Shown here piece after piece: positions 35,912-48,221 of a stretch of 64,000 bases of DNA. Every line of letters begins with the position of its first letter. The first letter of the stretch is position 1. Location: positions 10,929,806 to 10,993,805 of the forward strand of contig CM034109.1 in the NCBI GenBank assembly GCA_019914945.1, in the 5' to 3' direction. The DNA is from Typha latifolia (lineage: Eukaryota; Streptophyta; Magnoliopsida; Poales; Typhaceae). A model generated the notes under the pieces. It had not been told where the DNA came from and searched no databases. It saw nothing but the letters and a program-made list of their open reading frames with translations. Position numbers and translations under genes: made by a program.

Positions 35912-37042
35912 AGCTCACAAGTACATGTCGACCGTGGTATCCGACTTAGAGGGCTGGAATCTATATTGGTCCAGGTGAGAAACTTTATTTTGATCCAATT
36001 ATTATCGATTAGGAATTCTTTAGTTGATTCATTTTTTAAGTCCGTGTCAAAATCCATGTGGGATACGGACAGTTTATTCTTTCAAATTTCAGCGTATAAT
36101 AAGGGGTTCAATATTTTAATTATTACCATAACATTTGTAGATACAATTATCAGCGCAAAATTAGGATATTAATCAACTATTAACTACCATTATCAACTTC
36201 TAATTCCACTTCAGAATCTTGTTGTAAGACTATTGTCATTTGACTCATCACAAATTGCTTCTGTGTTCCTATCATTCCTTACTCGGTTAATATCACTATC
36301 CATTACATCACCTACCATGCCTCCAGCAAAGAATTGATCAGTGGCAACATTCATGGTGGTTATATCAGTTTCACTGATACACACACATACCCATGCTGTC
36401 AAAATTTATTACTCCAAATGGGAAAAAAGAATGAAGATGCCAACACTAGTACTTTTGGGATATCCAGATTAGTTTCAGGCCTCAATTGTGAGACGTTTGG
36501 CACCATCCACCACAAGAAATTGACCAGTGTAGAATTATAACTCTCAGTGTTGAAATAATGATTTCAACAGGTTCAATTCAGATTTTCATACAAAACAGCA
36601 GCTTTGGGCACTGGTAAATGGCTGCAATAACTCAAGTGATAATGCAACTATCCAACATAAAACCGGCTATAGATGCTTCAATTTGGATGACAATGTAGGA
36701 ACATTCCTGCTCATTACCTTTACAACAAACCAAATGCCCCTATATGAGAATAAAAAAGCAACAACAATATTAGGGAGGACATCCATGCAGACAAAAAGGA
36801 ACAAACACAGGCTTGATTTGTAGAAATTAAGCATCTGATAGATTAAACACATTATTAAGTGTCGATGAGAAAAAGATTACCTTGCAAGAACTTCCCCTAG
36901 TACCATAAACCTCCTGTAGGCCACTGTAGGCCTCTCCATTGAGGAAAAACTACCATCATTGACTGAAATCATGTTCTTGAACTTTTCATGAGATTACGCT
37001 TGATTCGGCATATATATTCTCTTGGCAAGCAAAAGATTTCAA
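35313..37042. other. Intergenic region
   Basis: Contains a (GA)n tract at 35868-35909 with a flanking CT-rich minus-strand leader-like sequence, possibly the former promoter and 5'-UTR of the TRAPPC2-like copy. No intact gene seen up to the PDF1A stop. Confidence 0.5.
35868..35909. repeat. (GA)n microsatellite
   Basis: About 21 dinucleotide copies. Confidence 0.95.
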
Positions 37043-39440
37043 CTATTGAGCACCCAATTTGGGAATTCCGGTTGGTAGAGGCAAATCCAAATTCTGAACA
37101 GTCCTGAATGTCCTTGGCATCATTTTGTCAACATATAATGTGCCATCCAGGTGATCGCATTCATGCTGTAAAATGCGTGCCTGCCAACCACTAGCTTCTA
37201 TCTTGATGGGACGCCCATCACGGCCCAAACCTGAGACCTCAACCTCAAGGTACCGTTCAACAACCGCTCTAAATCCATCAACACTGAGATAGGAGGATTA
37301 GTATGATAATCTGCTTCACACTGCTTTGTCATATATGCAAGGGCAAACTAGAGCCAAGTATAAGAATGAATATAGTAGCTATCTGTTAGAAAAGAAGTTA
37401 ATGTGGCAAACTTATTCCAGTATAAGATCAAGCTTAGTGAGAGGAATACTATAATAGAGATAAATAAACCTTAGAGGTGTAGTAACACTTTTAACATGGC
37501 AGTAACAAACTTTTCAAATTGCAATTAAAGTAACCTAGAAGGATAAAATTGACTTTCAGGAAGAACTGAGGTAGATAAGAAATATAAGTTGGAAAGAATA
37601 ACATCAAACAACAATTATTTGTGGTTATACAATTTGACTGTTCTGCATTCGGGCCACTGAAATCTTGGAACAAAAGGAGCTAATTTTTCAAATTACCTCA
37701 AGCATCCCTCAAAGAAAAGTGCAGTTTTGTCACTTCTCTTTTTAAGCGTTGGGTTCAGAAGGACCTGTCTCAGATAAAAGTTACAAATGACAGATATATC
37801 TGGAAGAATTAAAAGAGAGAATTCAACTTATGAAGCAGTGAAGCACATAAAAGTGATACTTTAATACATACTTTTTGGCATACTTACCAGAAGATCAAAG
37901 GGGCGTCGATCTTGTGCTTCAATTTCATTTTTTGGGGCATAACCGATGTATTCCTTAGTATCTTCCAGAACAATAATCTGCAAAACTAAGATCAACAAGA
38001 TTAGGAAGCTTGCAATTAAAGATTTTTATATTCTATGAGATGATTGAATATTAATTAGTAGAGAAAGTTATAGCTGGCCATGTTCTTTGGATAATATAAA
38101 CGAAGTTACAGACTCAAAATTAAACAAAATCATTTAAATATTCTGGAAGCATAGTAAAAACCTACAAGATCCAATTTCATGACAAATACCTCTATTTTGA
38201 ATAAAAAAGGTTAATCTTTGTTGGTCATCCTCTCCTATCTTGCACAGCAGCTTTTCTTACAGTTTTAAAGGTTGCTGATCCAGATTAGAACCTAGAATTC
38301 CAGCGAATCAAATCAGATTACCGTATGGCGAAGCTACTGAATGGGACCATATGAAGTTTACCCAATTTTCAGATTCGATTACCGACTTCCCAAGCCTTGG
38401 CGGTCAAAGTTAGTGATGGATATTCCAACAATACATTGTAAATGTATAACCTCCTTTATTATGGAAAATTCTTTCTTATACCATTTTGAGTCATAGAAAG
38501 CCAAAGAAAATTTCATGTCCAATAATGTAGCTCAATTGTTTGTCATTTTAGCTAGCAACTCATATTGGAATCTGATAGAACATAAAATATAAAAACAATA
38601 AGCTTTTAAACAGTTTGGCTGGGGAGTTAAAAAGTTTTTAGAGCAGTCGGTCTTTCAGACTGTCTACTCAACTTCAAACCTTTGCATTAGATGAAAAGGT
38701 TGCAAGGCAAGATGGCACAGTTCTGAAACTCAAATGTCATTTGAAGTTAATAAGATTACATAGAAGATGTGGAAAAGGAAGTGAAGTTGATTTGAGCAGC
38801 ATTCTCTATCATATGGTTATCAATATACATATTAGTGATATAACATTATAGATGAATTGTTTGCGTTAACACACTCTTGCTTATCTTCAAACTTTCGTCT
38901 GATGGATGCTATAACATGCGAATCTTATGCAACCAATACACCCAGAGAGGCCGCATTGGGGATAAACGATATTCCATCATCAAGCTACTGAAAAAGAAAA
39001 AGCAAGTGAGCAGAATGAGAGTCAAGCGAAACCTTTAACGGGATACCGATCTGGGGAGCAGCCAAACCCACACCAGGGGCATTCCTCATGACAGCGATCA
39101 TATCTTCTATTATCTTCTCTATCTTCTCCGACCCGATCTCCTTGATGCAGACTTCTCGGGCGGGTTCGTGGAGCACGGGATCCCCCGCCTTGACGATCTC
39201 CGGTAGGTCTGCCTTCTTAGACCGAAAGCCCGAGAACCAGCCGGCGGAGACCCTCGACGACCTCGAGGAGCTGCCTCTCTGTCCTCCGTTGGAGAAGCGC
39301 CTCACCTCCGCGGCACGGGATCCGATCGGGAGCTCGTGAAGGGCCGTGGTTGGGCATCGGGGAGGGCGAAGAATAGTCTTCGAGTTACCGAGGAGGATTT
39401 TGGGGCCCGACAGTGGGAAGAGACGGTGGATTGTCTCCAT
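37043..39440 (-). CDS. PDF1A: Peptide deformylase 1A (organellar)
   Basis: Removes the formyl group from the initiator Met of organelle-made proteins. The 1A type is mainly mitochondrial. Four exons, 39440-39033, 37977-37888, 37764-37697 and 37283-37043, join in frame to 268 residues, the usual PDF1A length. All three metal-site motifs are intact: [10 protein letters not shown] (about 125-134), EGCLS (formed across the exon 3-4 junction) and QHECDHLDG. The first 80 residues are Arg/Ser-rich with few acids ([20 protein letters not shown]), a typical transit peptide. The C-terminal extension [20 protein letters not shown] is characteristic of the 1A subfamily. Intron 1 is about 1 kb. The gene is divergent from MED17 with 1.17 kb between the start codons. 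Confidence 0.95.
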
Positions 39441-40606
39441 CGACTTCTCTCACACCCTCGCTCTCGCTGCCGCTGCTCGTTGTGGTTTTCCAGATTGGAA
39501 CGAGGGATTCTAGAGTTTCACTCGGCACTCACTCAGCACTCGGCACTCGGCAGTGCCACTGCCACTGCCACAAAGGGATTAGATTTAGAAATTAGACGAT
39601 CCACCTCCATCATCAGTACCCACCCCATCACCCACTACCAGTGACCCAAATCAGACACGAGACGGACGATCTGCAGGGTAGTTAGCTGAGGCCCAAGTCC
39701 AAGCCCAATTGTGGAAGCATTCAAAAGGCCGAGAATATATTATAGCCCAAGTTTATAATTTCTGGCTGCCCAGGTCGTGTTTGGACATGCAATCCACGGG
39801 CTATGTTTTTACCTTTCTTATCTTTTTTCTAGTTATTTAATACATATATTTTTCTCTTTTTAAGATGATCGGTGGAGCGTTTTGGCGCAAAAAATCTATG
39901 TGATTTTGGATTTTATAAGTTCAAATTTTCATTTTTTTCTGCAGAATCATCCAATTATATTATTTTTGAGACTAATTTATTTTTATTCTATTTTTGGATT
40001 TAGAAAGCATTTAATGTTATATGAAAGGTTAAAAATAATATTTCTTTGCGAAGAAAATTGTATATATTTTTTTAATTTTAAATAAATTACATATATTTTT
40101 TTATTTTCTCTTATTAAATTTATTATTATCATCTTTATAAATTATATATGAGTTTATACCCCTAATATAATCAACTTACTGAAGGACTAAAAAACTTTTC
40201 TTCTTTATTTTGCACGAAAAATACTACACACGTGGTTCGCGGAAAAAGCTAGGGTCGACTTCACATAAACGTATTTTTTTTTTATATTTCTCAACCAAAT
40301 AATAAAAATTAAAAAAATTATCTACCGACATTTTCTATCTCACGAAGTATTGGAAAGCAATAATTTTTATTTTTTGATTCCCTATAATCTTTCAATTTCC
40401 AAGATCACTTCACATTTCACACTTCCCCGACAACCAAACACGCCAAATTTCTCGTGTGTTGTGGAAACTATTCAGAAAAATAAAAATAAAAATCCGATGC
40501 AAACGAAAAGCACAACTTTTACAGCTACGACAACTCACTACCTATAACATTAGGAGCTCGAGCTGCGACTCTTCAAGGTTTAGGGTTTCCGATCTGATCG
40601 ACCTCA
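39441..40606. other. Divergent intergenic region between PDF1A and MED17
   Basis: Shared upstream region of two genes transcribed away from each other. The PDF1A side is GC-rich and carries GCACTCGGCA/GCCACT tandem-like strings (39524-39575). The MED17 side is strongly AT-rich. A telo-box lies just before MED17. Confidence 0.7.
40581..40588 (+). promoter_or_regulatory. Telo-box in the MED17 leader
   Basis: TAGGGTTT, 18 bases upstream of the MED17 start codon. This motif is common near the start sites of plant housekeeping genes and binds Telo-box/TRB-type factors. Confidence 0.5.
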
Positions 40607-43600
40607 ATGCAGGGAAGCATGCGGATCGATCTCGACAAGCTCCCTATCAAGCGCCTCGACGCCATTGATGAGCTTGGAAACGAGCAATTTCCCCCGTATT
40701 CGCTGAATTCTCTACGATCTCCCGTTCTCTCTATCTCTTTCGATTTCTCTTTTCTTCGGATTGCTTTATCTGATCTGATCTGTTTTGGTTACTTCTGCAG
40801 CGATACCAGCAATGAGGAGCAGCGTCTTACGATGATTCGGCGCATTGACTTCTCCTCCGTAGTAGAAAAGGATGCGAAGAAGGCGAAGACCAACTCCAAA
40901 GAGGCAGCGCAAACTTGGCCTTGGCAGAGCCTGGTGGAGAACCTTCAAGTCGCTCACCAGGAGCTATCCGTCATCATCGACCTTATCAACACGGTACGTT
41001 TTTTCTCTTTCACTCTCTTGATGCCCTCACCGCTGGATTTAGGAATTAGTTGTCATGGAGGATGAAAAAGGGTGATTTTTGCTTGTTATTTGGGGATATA
41101 AGAATGTGTCACTTCGCTAATTGATTCAACCTTGTGCTTTCTTTCTATACATTACGTTGTGGGACTCTATATTTGCTCAAGTTGCTTCCTTTCCTTCTCC
41201 ATGATTGGAATACCAGCTGGTTTTGCTATACTTATGGCTTATTGGCTGGTTTTTATCAATATTTTTTCTTTTAGCTTTTGTAAATTCTCTATACGGGGAT
41301 TCAATGAAATGAACCTGCACTCATTTCCTTTTTCTTGAAGATAATGATGTAGGTTGAAGCAAATGATGCTGTAGCAGTGGCTGGAATGCAAAGACCAAAG
41401 CAGTTACCTAATGAAGCTCTCGCTGATCTTGCAGTGTCTGCTGCAACTAAACTTCAGCGTCTTCGGGTAATCTCTTTGCTTAAAAATCATTGAAGTGGTA
41501 CCTAAATGTCTCGTAGTTTCTATTATTTGTATTTTCTGATTATGTTGAATATTCAATGTAAGTATTGGATTGACGAATAATACATATAGTGCTGCATATA
41601 TATTGAAGCATACTTGTATTTATAGTAATTAGTTGTCAAACTGCAATTTTGTGAATGCCCACTTAGTACTCCAAATATGTAGCATATTTGTTAGTAATAA
41701 TCTGTAACAACTTGTATCCTTGGGTATCTCCATGGGTAAGGCTTATGAGTATGTTCCTGTAGTGGTCAGAGTGCCTTGAGGTTTTTCTTCTGGATGCACA
41801 GAGAATTCTATTGTACTTATTTGACAAATACATGGTTAAATCTGGCATTTAAATATCATTACGTACTGAATTCAGTCAGATATTAAGGTTAGGTGTGCTG
41901 GTAATGATGACTGCTTTTCTTTTTGCCTTTGACTTCCACTTTAAAACAGCATATTGTGAGGGCAATCTAGCTAAATTCCATCCCATGATGTTGTTACATG
42001 TTTGTTTTGCTCTGAAAAGCAACAGATGGCGGCATACTAGCATCTCGGAGCTACATGTCCATATTCACCTATCTAGATGGCCCTTTCAGATCTTGTTTGT
42101 GAAAATTGCACAATCTGTCATTACATGAACTAGGGAAAGGTGCCATAGCATGAAGCCAAGCTCTGGACAATTTTTTAGTGCTAACTCGCACCTCCATATT
42201 TCTGGGTATCTGTGCCTTCCAGTACTTATTTGTGTTAAAGAAGGACAAGTTTGTGGTGGGGATCAACATTGTGCTTTGTGTTACTTTCTGCTTATCTTCT
42301 TGGTTGAGCTACACCGCTAACAATTAGGCTCATTTGCATTTTGTTTTGTCTGTTATTCAGCATCTTGGGCGATACTTTAAACAATCTTCTAGAGCAATGG
42401 AGCAGCAGGTTTCAAGGGGCGCTAGATTCTATGGATCACTAATCAGGTATGCCTTAGCAGGAGAGAACTTCATTTTAGCAGCAGATTTAAAAGTAACCTG
42501 TAATGAACTGATAGGCTGCAGCAGAACTGGAAAGTGAAACGGCAACGTCTGGTGGCAATTGGCCCAGGCAGTGAGGGTTTCACCTTTGATCTATTGGACA
42601 ATACTCTATCGGATTTGACAGCAGTATCTCGCTCATCAACTATGTCGACAGTTCGTATAGATCATGATTCTGCAGGCATTTTGGCTATACAAATACCTCA
42701 AAAATCATGCCATTCTTTATGCCTTAAATTTCTTGGGGTTGATTCAAATTTCAAAAGTAGCAATTTGAGCAAAAAGAATGCATGTGGCTTAGGCGAGGTA
42801 TCTCGAGCAACTAAGAAGGAAGCTTTGACTGATGAAGATGTCAATGAATGTGTCAAAAATACACATTCTATTCTTCGTGAGATTCATCAGTCAATATTTG
42901 AGGAACAGGTATATTAGATATCATGCATCCTTTTCTTTGTGATTTATGACTAATTTGATTGTCTTAATTTTAGGTTTTCGATATGGTGAACCGCGAAACA
43001 TATAGCTCTGCACAAGGTATAAATGTGACTGGGATGCGAGAAGACTTTTTACAGCTAGCAATTGGTCAAGAAAATTCTTTATGTATATGCCTCATGCCCT
43101 CTGGAAAAGAAGATGACCCTCAAATGATCCAAGGAAATATTTACGATGAGGAAAGTATATTTTCTAATTCTAAGCTGGCTGTTGTTGAGGAGAAACATGA
43201 TTCTTGTAAGAAGAATTTGTTGGGAGTTCCTAATCCAGTCGGGCTAGAAATTTATTTGCTATATATTTTTCATGATGATGTCCTTACAAGAGCAAAAGAA
43301 AGACATCATTCTCAGGCCCCTGGTCAGCCTGCAGGTGGTGGTTATGGTCTATTGAGTCATTTCTGCTTGACAGTCTCTCATAGGACTTTTTCCAACAAAG
43401 TGCTGTCAGAACTAGAATGTCTGGTATTGAATCATCCTTGTTTCATACACCGCGTCAAACAGAAAAAATGAGAATGTAACTGAAGTTTGGTAGTGAGAAT
43501 TCGTTTCTGTGTATGCAGGTGAGCAGGGTTCCATATCTTCAGCTACTCACTCATCCTACCTGGCATTCTCGCACATCATCGTGGTCTCTCTGTTTGAAGG

Positions 43601-44947
43601 TTCCTCAACCAGTTCTTCATGCTGGTCGGCTAACGAAACTTTCAGACAATCAGGATGTGAAATACAAAATCAGATCTCAGTTCTACACGAAGATTGTCTT
43701 GAAGGATGATCAAATTAATGTAAGCGGTGAAGCTGCTCCTAGCATCATCGGTTCATTTACTGGCACTGCATCTGATCTGTCCTTGATAAACAGTTATGGC
43801 TGTGACTTAGAAGATCTCCCTATGATTCTTCTTCAGCAGGTATCTTCTGATTATCTTCGTAATAACTGTTTTCATAGAATAAAACAGCTTGGTTTAGTGA
43901 TTGGATTTGGAACATTTATGCCAATAGATGATGTCATTCCGCAATATTACTGCATCCTTCCATCGAAATATTTTGAACCACCCAATTCTAAGGGATGAAT
44001 TTGTGATATAGTTCCTATGCTGCAAAAGTTCATCCAATTCTATGACAGACATTTTCAGCTCAAATCAATAGTTTGTGAAGGAAGTTATGACATGGGAAAT
44101 ATGTTGATTCTAATTGCTGGAATCATGGATCTTTCTAATTCTTTCGAGCACAATTCCTTGTCAGAGATAATACCATTATCTCCATCGAGTGTGATAAACA
44201 ATAAGGGTGTTACTTTACTACAAAGTCATATGTGAAAACACACTGTTTTTAAAAAAATTATGTTAATCTCTACTATGCAACAATCATAAAGATGTAAACC
44301 ATATGTGAAGTTTGGTGAATCATACTTCAGCCTGTAGTCAACATAATTTTGTGATGTGACTGAGATAATCTATAATTTTGGGATTGTCTCCAATCCTGAT
44401 GTATTTTCCCGAAGGAGTACAGTATGCTTCTACAATACTCCATAAAATAGTGCATCTGGAGTAGACCATTCCAAGCTGACATGCAGATAGAGTTGGACTT
44501 GGTCTTACATTATGAGTAATATTTTAAATGAATAAAACGAAAGTTCAAACCAGATTCTTTTTTTCCATCAGAAATTATTGACTACAGAATTTTAGATCAT
44601 AACCATACATCTATCTTTTATCTCAGGTTGCCAGTCAGGTTATTCACTGGCTCCATGAGGAAGCTTCAGTGATTGGAATGAATGCTAGCAGAGATTTCCT
44701 GTGTCTATACTTTGATTTGGACCAAGGTGACACGCTTGGCCTAGTGGCTCATGTGGACCCTGAAGATGTGCACGGTTGCATTTCATGGTGGGTGGTGATG
44801 GATGATCAATCATTGGAGGAGGGGAAGCTTTCAACTGACAATAGTGAGTCCGAGAATCGTAAATTTCTGGGATATTTGTCCCTTGAAGCATTATATTCCA
44901 CATTGATGGATCTAGTCAGCTTGTGTAGTGTGGGAGACAACCATTGA
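40607..44947 (+). CDS. MED17: Mediator complex subunit 17
   Basis: Head-module subunit of the Mediator co-activator, linking transcription factors to RNA polymerase II. In Arabidopsis it also affects small-RNA production. Eight exons join in frame: 40607-40695, 40801-40993, 41353-41466, 42361-42446, 42515-42908, 42974-43423, 43519-43839, 44627-44947, giving 655 residues, essentially the family length. Recognisable blocks: SMRIDLDKLPIKRLDAIDE (N-terminus), LVENLQVAHQELSVIIDLIN, ANDAVAVAGMQRPKQLPNEA, YFKQSSRAMEQQVSRGARFY, the helix LIRLQQNWKVKRQR (about 157-171), CHSLCLKFLGV, and a C-terminal region with HGCISWWVVMDD. The Met used gives MQGSM; an internal Met five codons in is an alternative start. 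Intron 3 (about 0.9 kb) and intron 7 (about 0.8 kb) are the long ones. Confidence 0.95.
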
Positions 44948-45879
44948 CTGATATGTTTCATAGTAGCTTGTCAACTAGCTTAGAGAAGGGCTGATCGATT
45001 GATTATGTAAGCATCAAAGTTGTGAATCAATATATAGGATGACAACATCAGCTCATGGATTGGCATTTTTTGAAGTTCTTGTGACATAAATTTTATGTTT
45101 TAGTGGCTTAGTTTGGACAATTTGCGACCGGTGTATGTGCAGATATAGTTGTTTTTATTTTCTTATGACGTATTTGCAAGGTAGTCTCTTAGTTTTGCAT
45201 AGCAGTCGTCAACCTGCTTTCTTGTAACTAACAAATTTGCAGCCGGTCCGTAGTCACCTGATTGCTAGTGTTTTTTTGTTGTTGATAATATTGGTTAATG
45301 GCTGAAAATGCAGGCTGTGTACCAGGAATGCGTGACAAACATCTCAATGGTGATGATTTGTATTGTATATTGTTATTATTATTATTTTTGTTATTTCTAA
45401 AATTTTTTTCTCTAGTTTTAGTTATAGTTACAGAGAGTGTAATTAAACTGCAGATTAGATAGGTCATAGGGTAAGTTTTATGTACCTTGAGCCTTAGGAG
45501 GGTGTGTGCAGTGTGCTCCCTACTTGGACTATACTCTTCATTTTGACCCTTCGGAGAAGCTCAGAATCTGAGTGGAACCGAACTCAACTCAACCCAGCTT
45601 GAATTGAGTTTGACGGCGCTGGCGCAAAGCAACCACATTGGAAGTGGTGGGATTAGGAATCGTGACCTTCTCGAACCACACAGATACAGGCGTGGTGTTT
45701 TTCTAATCCTACGGTCATGATACATCGACTTAATCCGAAGGCCGGGTCGGCGAGGATTCCTTCCCTCCTCCTCAATGTTAGACCTTAAATTTATGAGCAT
45801 TATAGACTTCCAGTTATTTTCTTTGTTCGCTTTCTTGCACTAAAAAGTGCTATTTCTTCATCCTTGTTGAATTTATCAG
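44948..45879. other. MED17 3' flank
   Basis: No gene recognised. I searched this stretch for the missing 5' exons of the Alba-domain gene and found none convincing. Confidence 0.55.
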
Positions 45880-46300
45880 CTATAGCAACTGTTGTAACTA
45901 TCGCGGAGATTTTGAAGAACAATGGACTAGCCGTTGAGAAGAGTGAGATACGTCCAGTAAAATCTCTTCTTTTTAGATTATAAGATGTGTTATTTTCCTT
46001 CCCATCTTAATTTGGTTTGTCAGCTTGTTAAGGTTATAATCAATTTCTATTGCAACCTTGTTACAGAGATCATGACATCAACAGTTGACATGAGAGATGA
46101 ATCAAGAGGACGGTCTGTCCAAAAGGCAAAGGTTCGATTAATTTTTCATTCACTTTCGAAAGCTGTTTTCTTTTTACCTACTGATGACAAATTGCTCTCT
46201 CCAGACTGAGATATTACTGGGGACGACAGAAAACTTTGATGAATTGATGGCTGCTGCAGCGGAAGAAAGAGATGTAGGTGGTGAAGAGGAGCAAAGCTGA
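45880..46300 (+). pseudogene. Alba-domain DNA/RNA-binding protein, 3' half only
   Basis: Three exons with clean splice sites, 45880-45942, 46067-46131 and 46205-46300, encode AIATVVTIAEILKNNGLAVE, KK, IMTSTVDMRDESRGRSVQKA, K, TEILLGTTENFDELMAAAAE and a short acidic tail ending EEEQS before the stop. This is the second half of a short plant Alba protein, a family that binds nucleic acids and acts in chromatin and mRNA regulation. The first half, which should carry the NRIQVSNTKKPLFFYV-type and KRYMQQHN-type strands and the start codon, is not seen in the 0.9 kb back to MED17. A promoter is not apparent. It is probably a 5'-truncated duplicate. If a distant 5' exon existed, it would have to be nested in or beyond MED17. 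Confidence 0.7.
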
Positions 46301-47138
46301 AGGTTTATCTAGTATCTTCTGGTTGTATTGCAGTTTAGCACTGAAACCATAAGATGAAGTATATGTAGGTTATTTTTTTTAATAGCTATCGCTGTAGGCT
46401 TTGAGCCCGCTTTGAAGTCACTATATGTTAGTGTACTTTGTGAATTTAGAAGATACAGAAACATCTACTGTTGTTTGTCTTTCTGCCTTGCCTGGGCTGG
46501 TTAATTTTTATTGTTGGTAATATCTGTGAATGAGCTGTGGCGAGTTTGCACTAGTCGAGGTCTGAGTTTGTTTCTGCGATGGTTACTTTCTTGCAATAAC
46601 AATATGTAAGGGAGAGGAGAGAGGAGATCATCTTCAGCACCCAAAAAGAGCCAATACCATCTAAGGCTTGACTATGTTTGTTTCCATCAGTTGTAGTTAA
46701 GGGCTGCAGCAAAAAATTGTGCGGGGGCAAGGAGATTAAAAAAAACATGAGCCAAGAATACTACGCAGGCCAAAAAAATTACAGAAGACTGCGTTAGCCG
46801 ACTTTGGTGAATGGGTGATGTAACCTCCCTCCAATTAGAGAAGGGGTTGCAAAGATGGATGGCGTGGATCACTTGTTTGACATTATGGACGGCCATACCG
46901 CATTGATAAGAATCTGTGTCTCGAATCCCCTGGGAAAAGGGAAGAGGAGAGAGAGAAAGAGAGAGGAAAGCGTCCTTCTTCCTTCCTTCTCCTCCAGCTA
47001 CTCTAGCGTAGCAAATCAATTCGTCATCCGTTTCGAAGGTCAGTAAGTCCGACTCCTTTACGATGATCGATGGTATCGGTTTTTGATGTTTTTGTTTCTT
47101 ATCATCTTTAATCTATTGTTTAGGCTCGGACGAACGAG
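46301..47138. other. Intergenic and leader of DnaJ copy 1
   Basis: Right part is the leader of the first DnaJ gene. A CT-rich exon ends at a donor TTCGAAG|GTCAGTAAG (47039-47040), and an acceptor TTGTTTAG lies at 47122-47123, an 85-base leader intron 15 bases before the ATG. Confidence 0.6.
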
Positions 47139-48221
47139 ATGGAGGGGAACAAGGACGAGGCAATTAAATGTGTGAGGATTGGACAAGAGGCCTTGGGGTC
47201 GGGGGATCGTCCCCGTGCCCTCAAATTCTTATCCAAAGCTCGCCGCCTCGACCCCACCCTCCCCATCGATGACCTTCTCTCGACGGCTTCTGGTCAGGGA
47301 GGTTCTCAAAGTTCCCCATCTCCATACGATTCTGCTGCTTCCTCCGATGGCCCTCAGCCTGAGATGCCGAACAAAGGCTCTTTGTCCTCTTCCTCCACCA
47401 CAGCCCCCGCAAAATCAAGGTCTTCTCCGGATGGGCCGTCGGGATCCTACACGGGGGAGCAGGCAGCGATCGTGAGGCAGATTAAGAAGCAGAAGGATTA
47501 CTACCAGATCCTAGGGTTGGACAAAGGATGCACAGTTGATGACGTCCGGAAGGCCTACCGCAAACTCTCCTTGAAGGTTCATCCCGACAAGAACAAGGCA
47601 CCTGGCGCCGAGGAAGCCTTCAAGGTCGTTTCCAAAGCCTTCCGATGTCTCAGCGATGAGGAGAGCAGAAAAAGGTACGACCTTGTTGGGACGGACGAAC
47701 CCTCCTACAGCAGAGCTCCGACAAGGCGTAGATCGCATGGCTTCGATGGCTTCTATGAAGCTGACGTCGACGCCGACGAGATCTTTAGGAACTTCTTCTT
47801 TGGTGGAATGGCCCCTGCGACCACATTCCATTTCAGGACGGGAAATACGGGCGCTCATGGAATGCGAGATTCTGGCAATTCCAACCTCCGGATGTTCATT
47901 CAAATCCTGCCTTTCATCATCTTGCTCCTGTTGAACTTTCTCCCATCTCCTGATCCCGTTTATGTTCTTTCGCGCTCATATCCTTATGACCACAAGCTTG
48001 AGACCCCAAGAGGTGTTAACTACTTTGTTAAGTCGGCAAAGTTCGAAGAGGAATATCCAGAACAGAGTTCAGAGCGCATTGCTTTGGAGAAACGTGTCGA
48101 GAGGGAGTATGTTGGACTCCTGACACAGAATTGCAGGCTTGAGTTGCAGAGGCGACAGTGGGGACTGTCTTACCAGACACCGCATTGTGACAGGCTTCAG
48201 AAATTTGACACGACAGCTTAA
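47139..48221 (+). CDS. DnaJ/DUF1977 ER-membrane co-chaperone, tandem copy 1
   Basis: J-domain co-chaperone of the plant C49 / animal DNAJB12-DNAJB14 type. It stimulates Hsp70 and is anchored in the ER membrane, where such proteins help degrade misfolded membrane proteins. The coding part is a single exon of 360 residues. Order: N-terminal [19 protein letters not shown] and [20 protein letters not shown] (TPR-like helix pair), Ser/Pro-rich linker, J-domain about 125-190 ([20 protein letters not shown], then [12 protein letters not shown] with an intact HPD), a linker with FRNFFFGGM, one membrane segment about 250-270 ([20 protein letters not shown]), then the DUF1977 region with [19 protein letters not shown] and a final FGLSYQ-type motif (here [11 protein letters not shown]). 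A leader intron precedes the ATG, and the stop is followed after 15 bases by a likely 3'-UTR donor. Closely similar to the gene at 50617-51684. Confidence 0.92.
   Translation: MEGNKDEAIKCVRIGQEALGSGDRPRALKFLSKARRLDPTLPIDDLLSTASGQGGSQSSPSPYDSAASSDGPQPEMPNKGSLSSSSTTAPAKSRSSPDGPSGSYTGEQAAIVRQIKKQKDYYQILGLDKGCTVDDVRKAYRKLSLKVHPDKNKAPGAEEAFKVVSKAFRCLSDEESRKRYDLVGTDEPSYSRAPTRRRSHGFDGFYEADVDADEIFRNFFFGGMAPATTFHFRTGNTGAHGMRDSGNSNLRMFIQILPFIILLLLNFLPSPDPVYVLSRSYPYDHKLETPRGVNYFVKSAKFEEEYPEQSSERIALEKRVEREYVGLLTQNCRLELQRRQWGLSYQTPHCDRLQKFDTTA

Noticed and set aside
45585..45625. ELSLTALA-like translation as the missing Alba exon
   Set aside because: Only a few residues resemble the VELSALGMA motif, neighbouring residues do not match, and splice sites do not fit.
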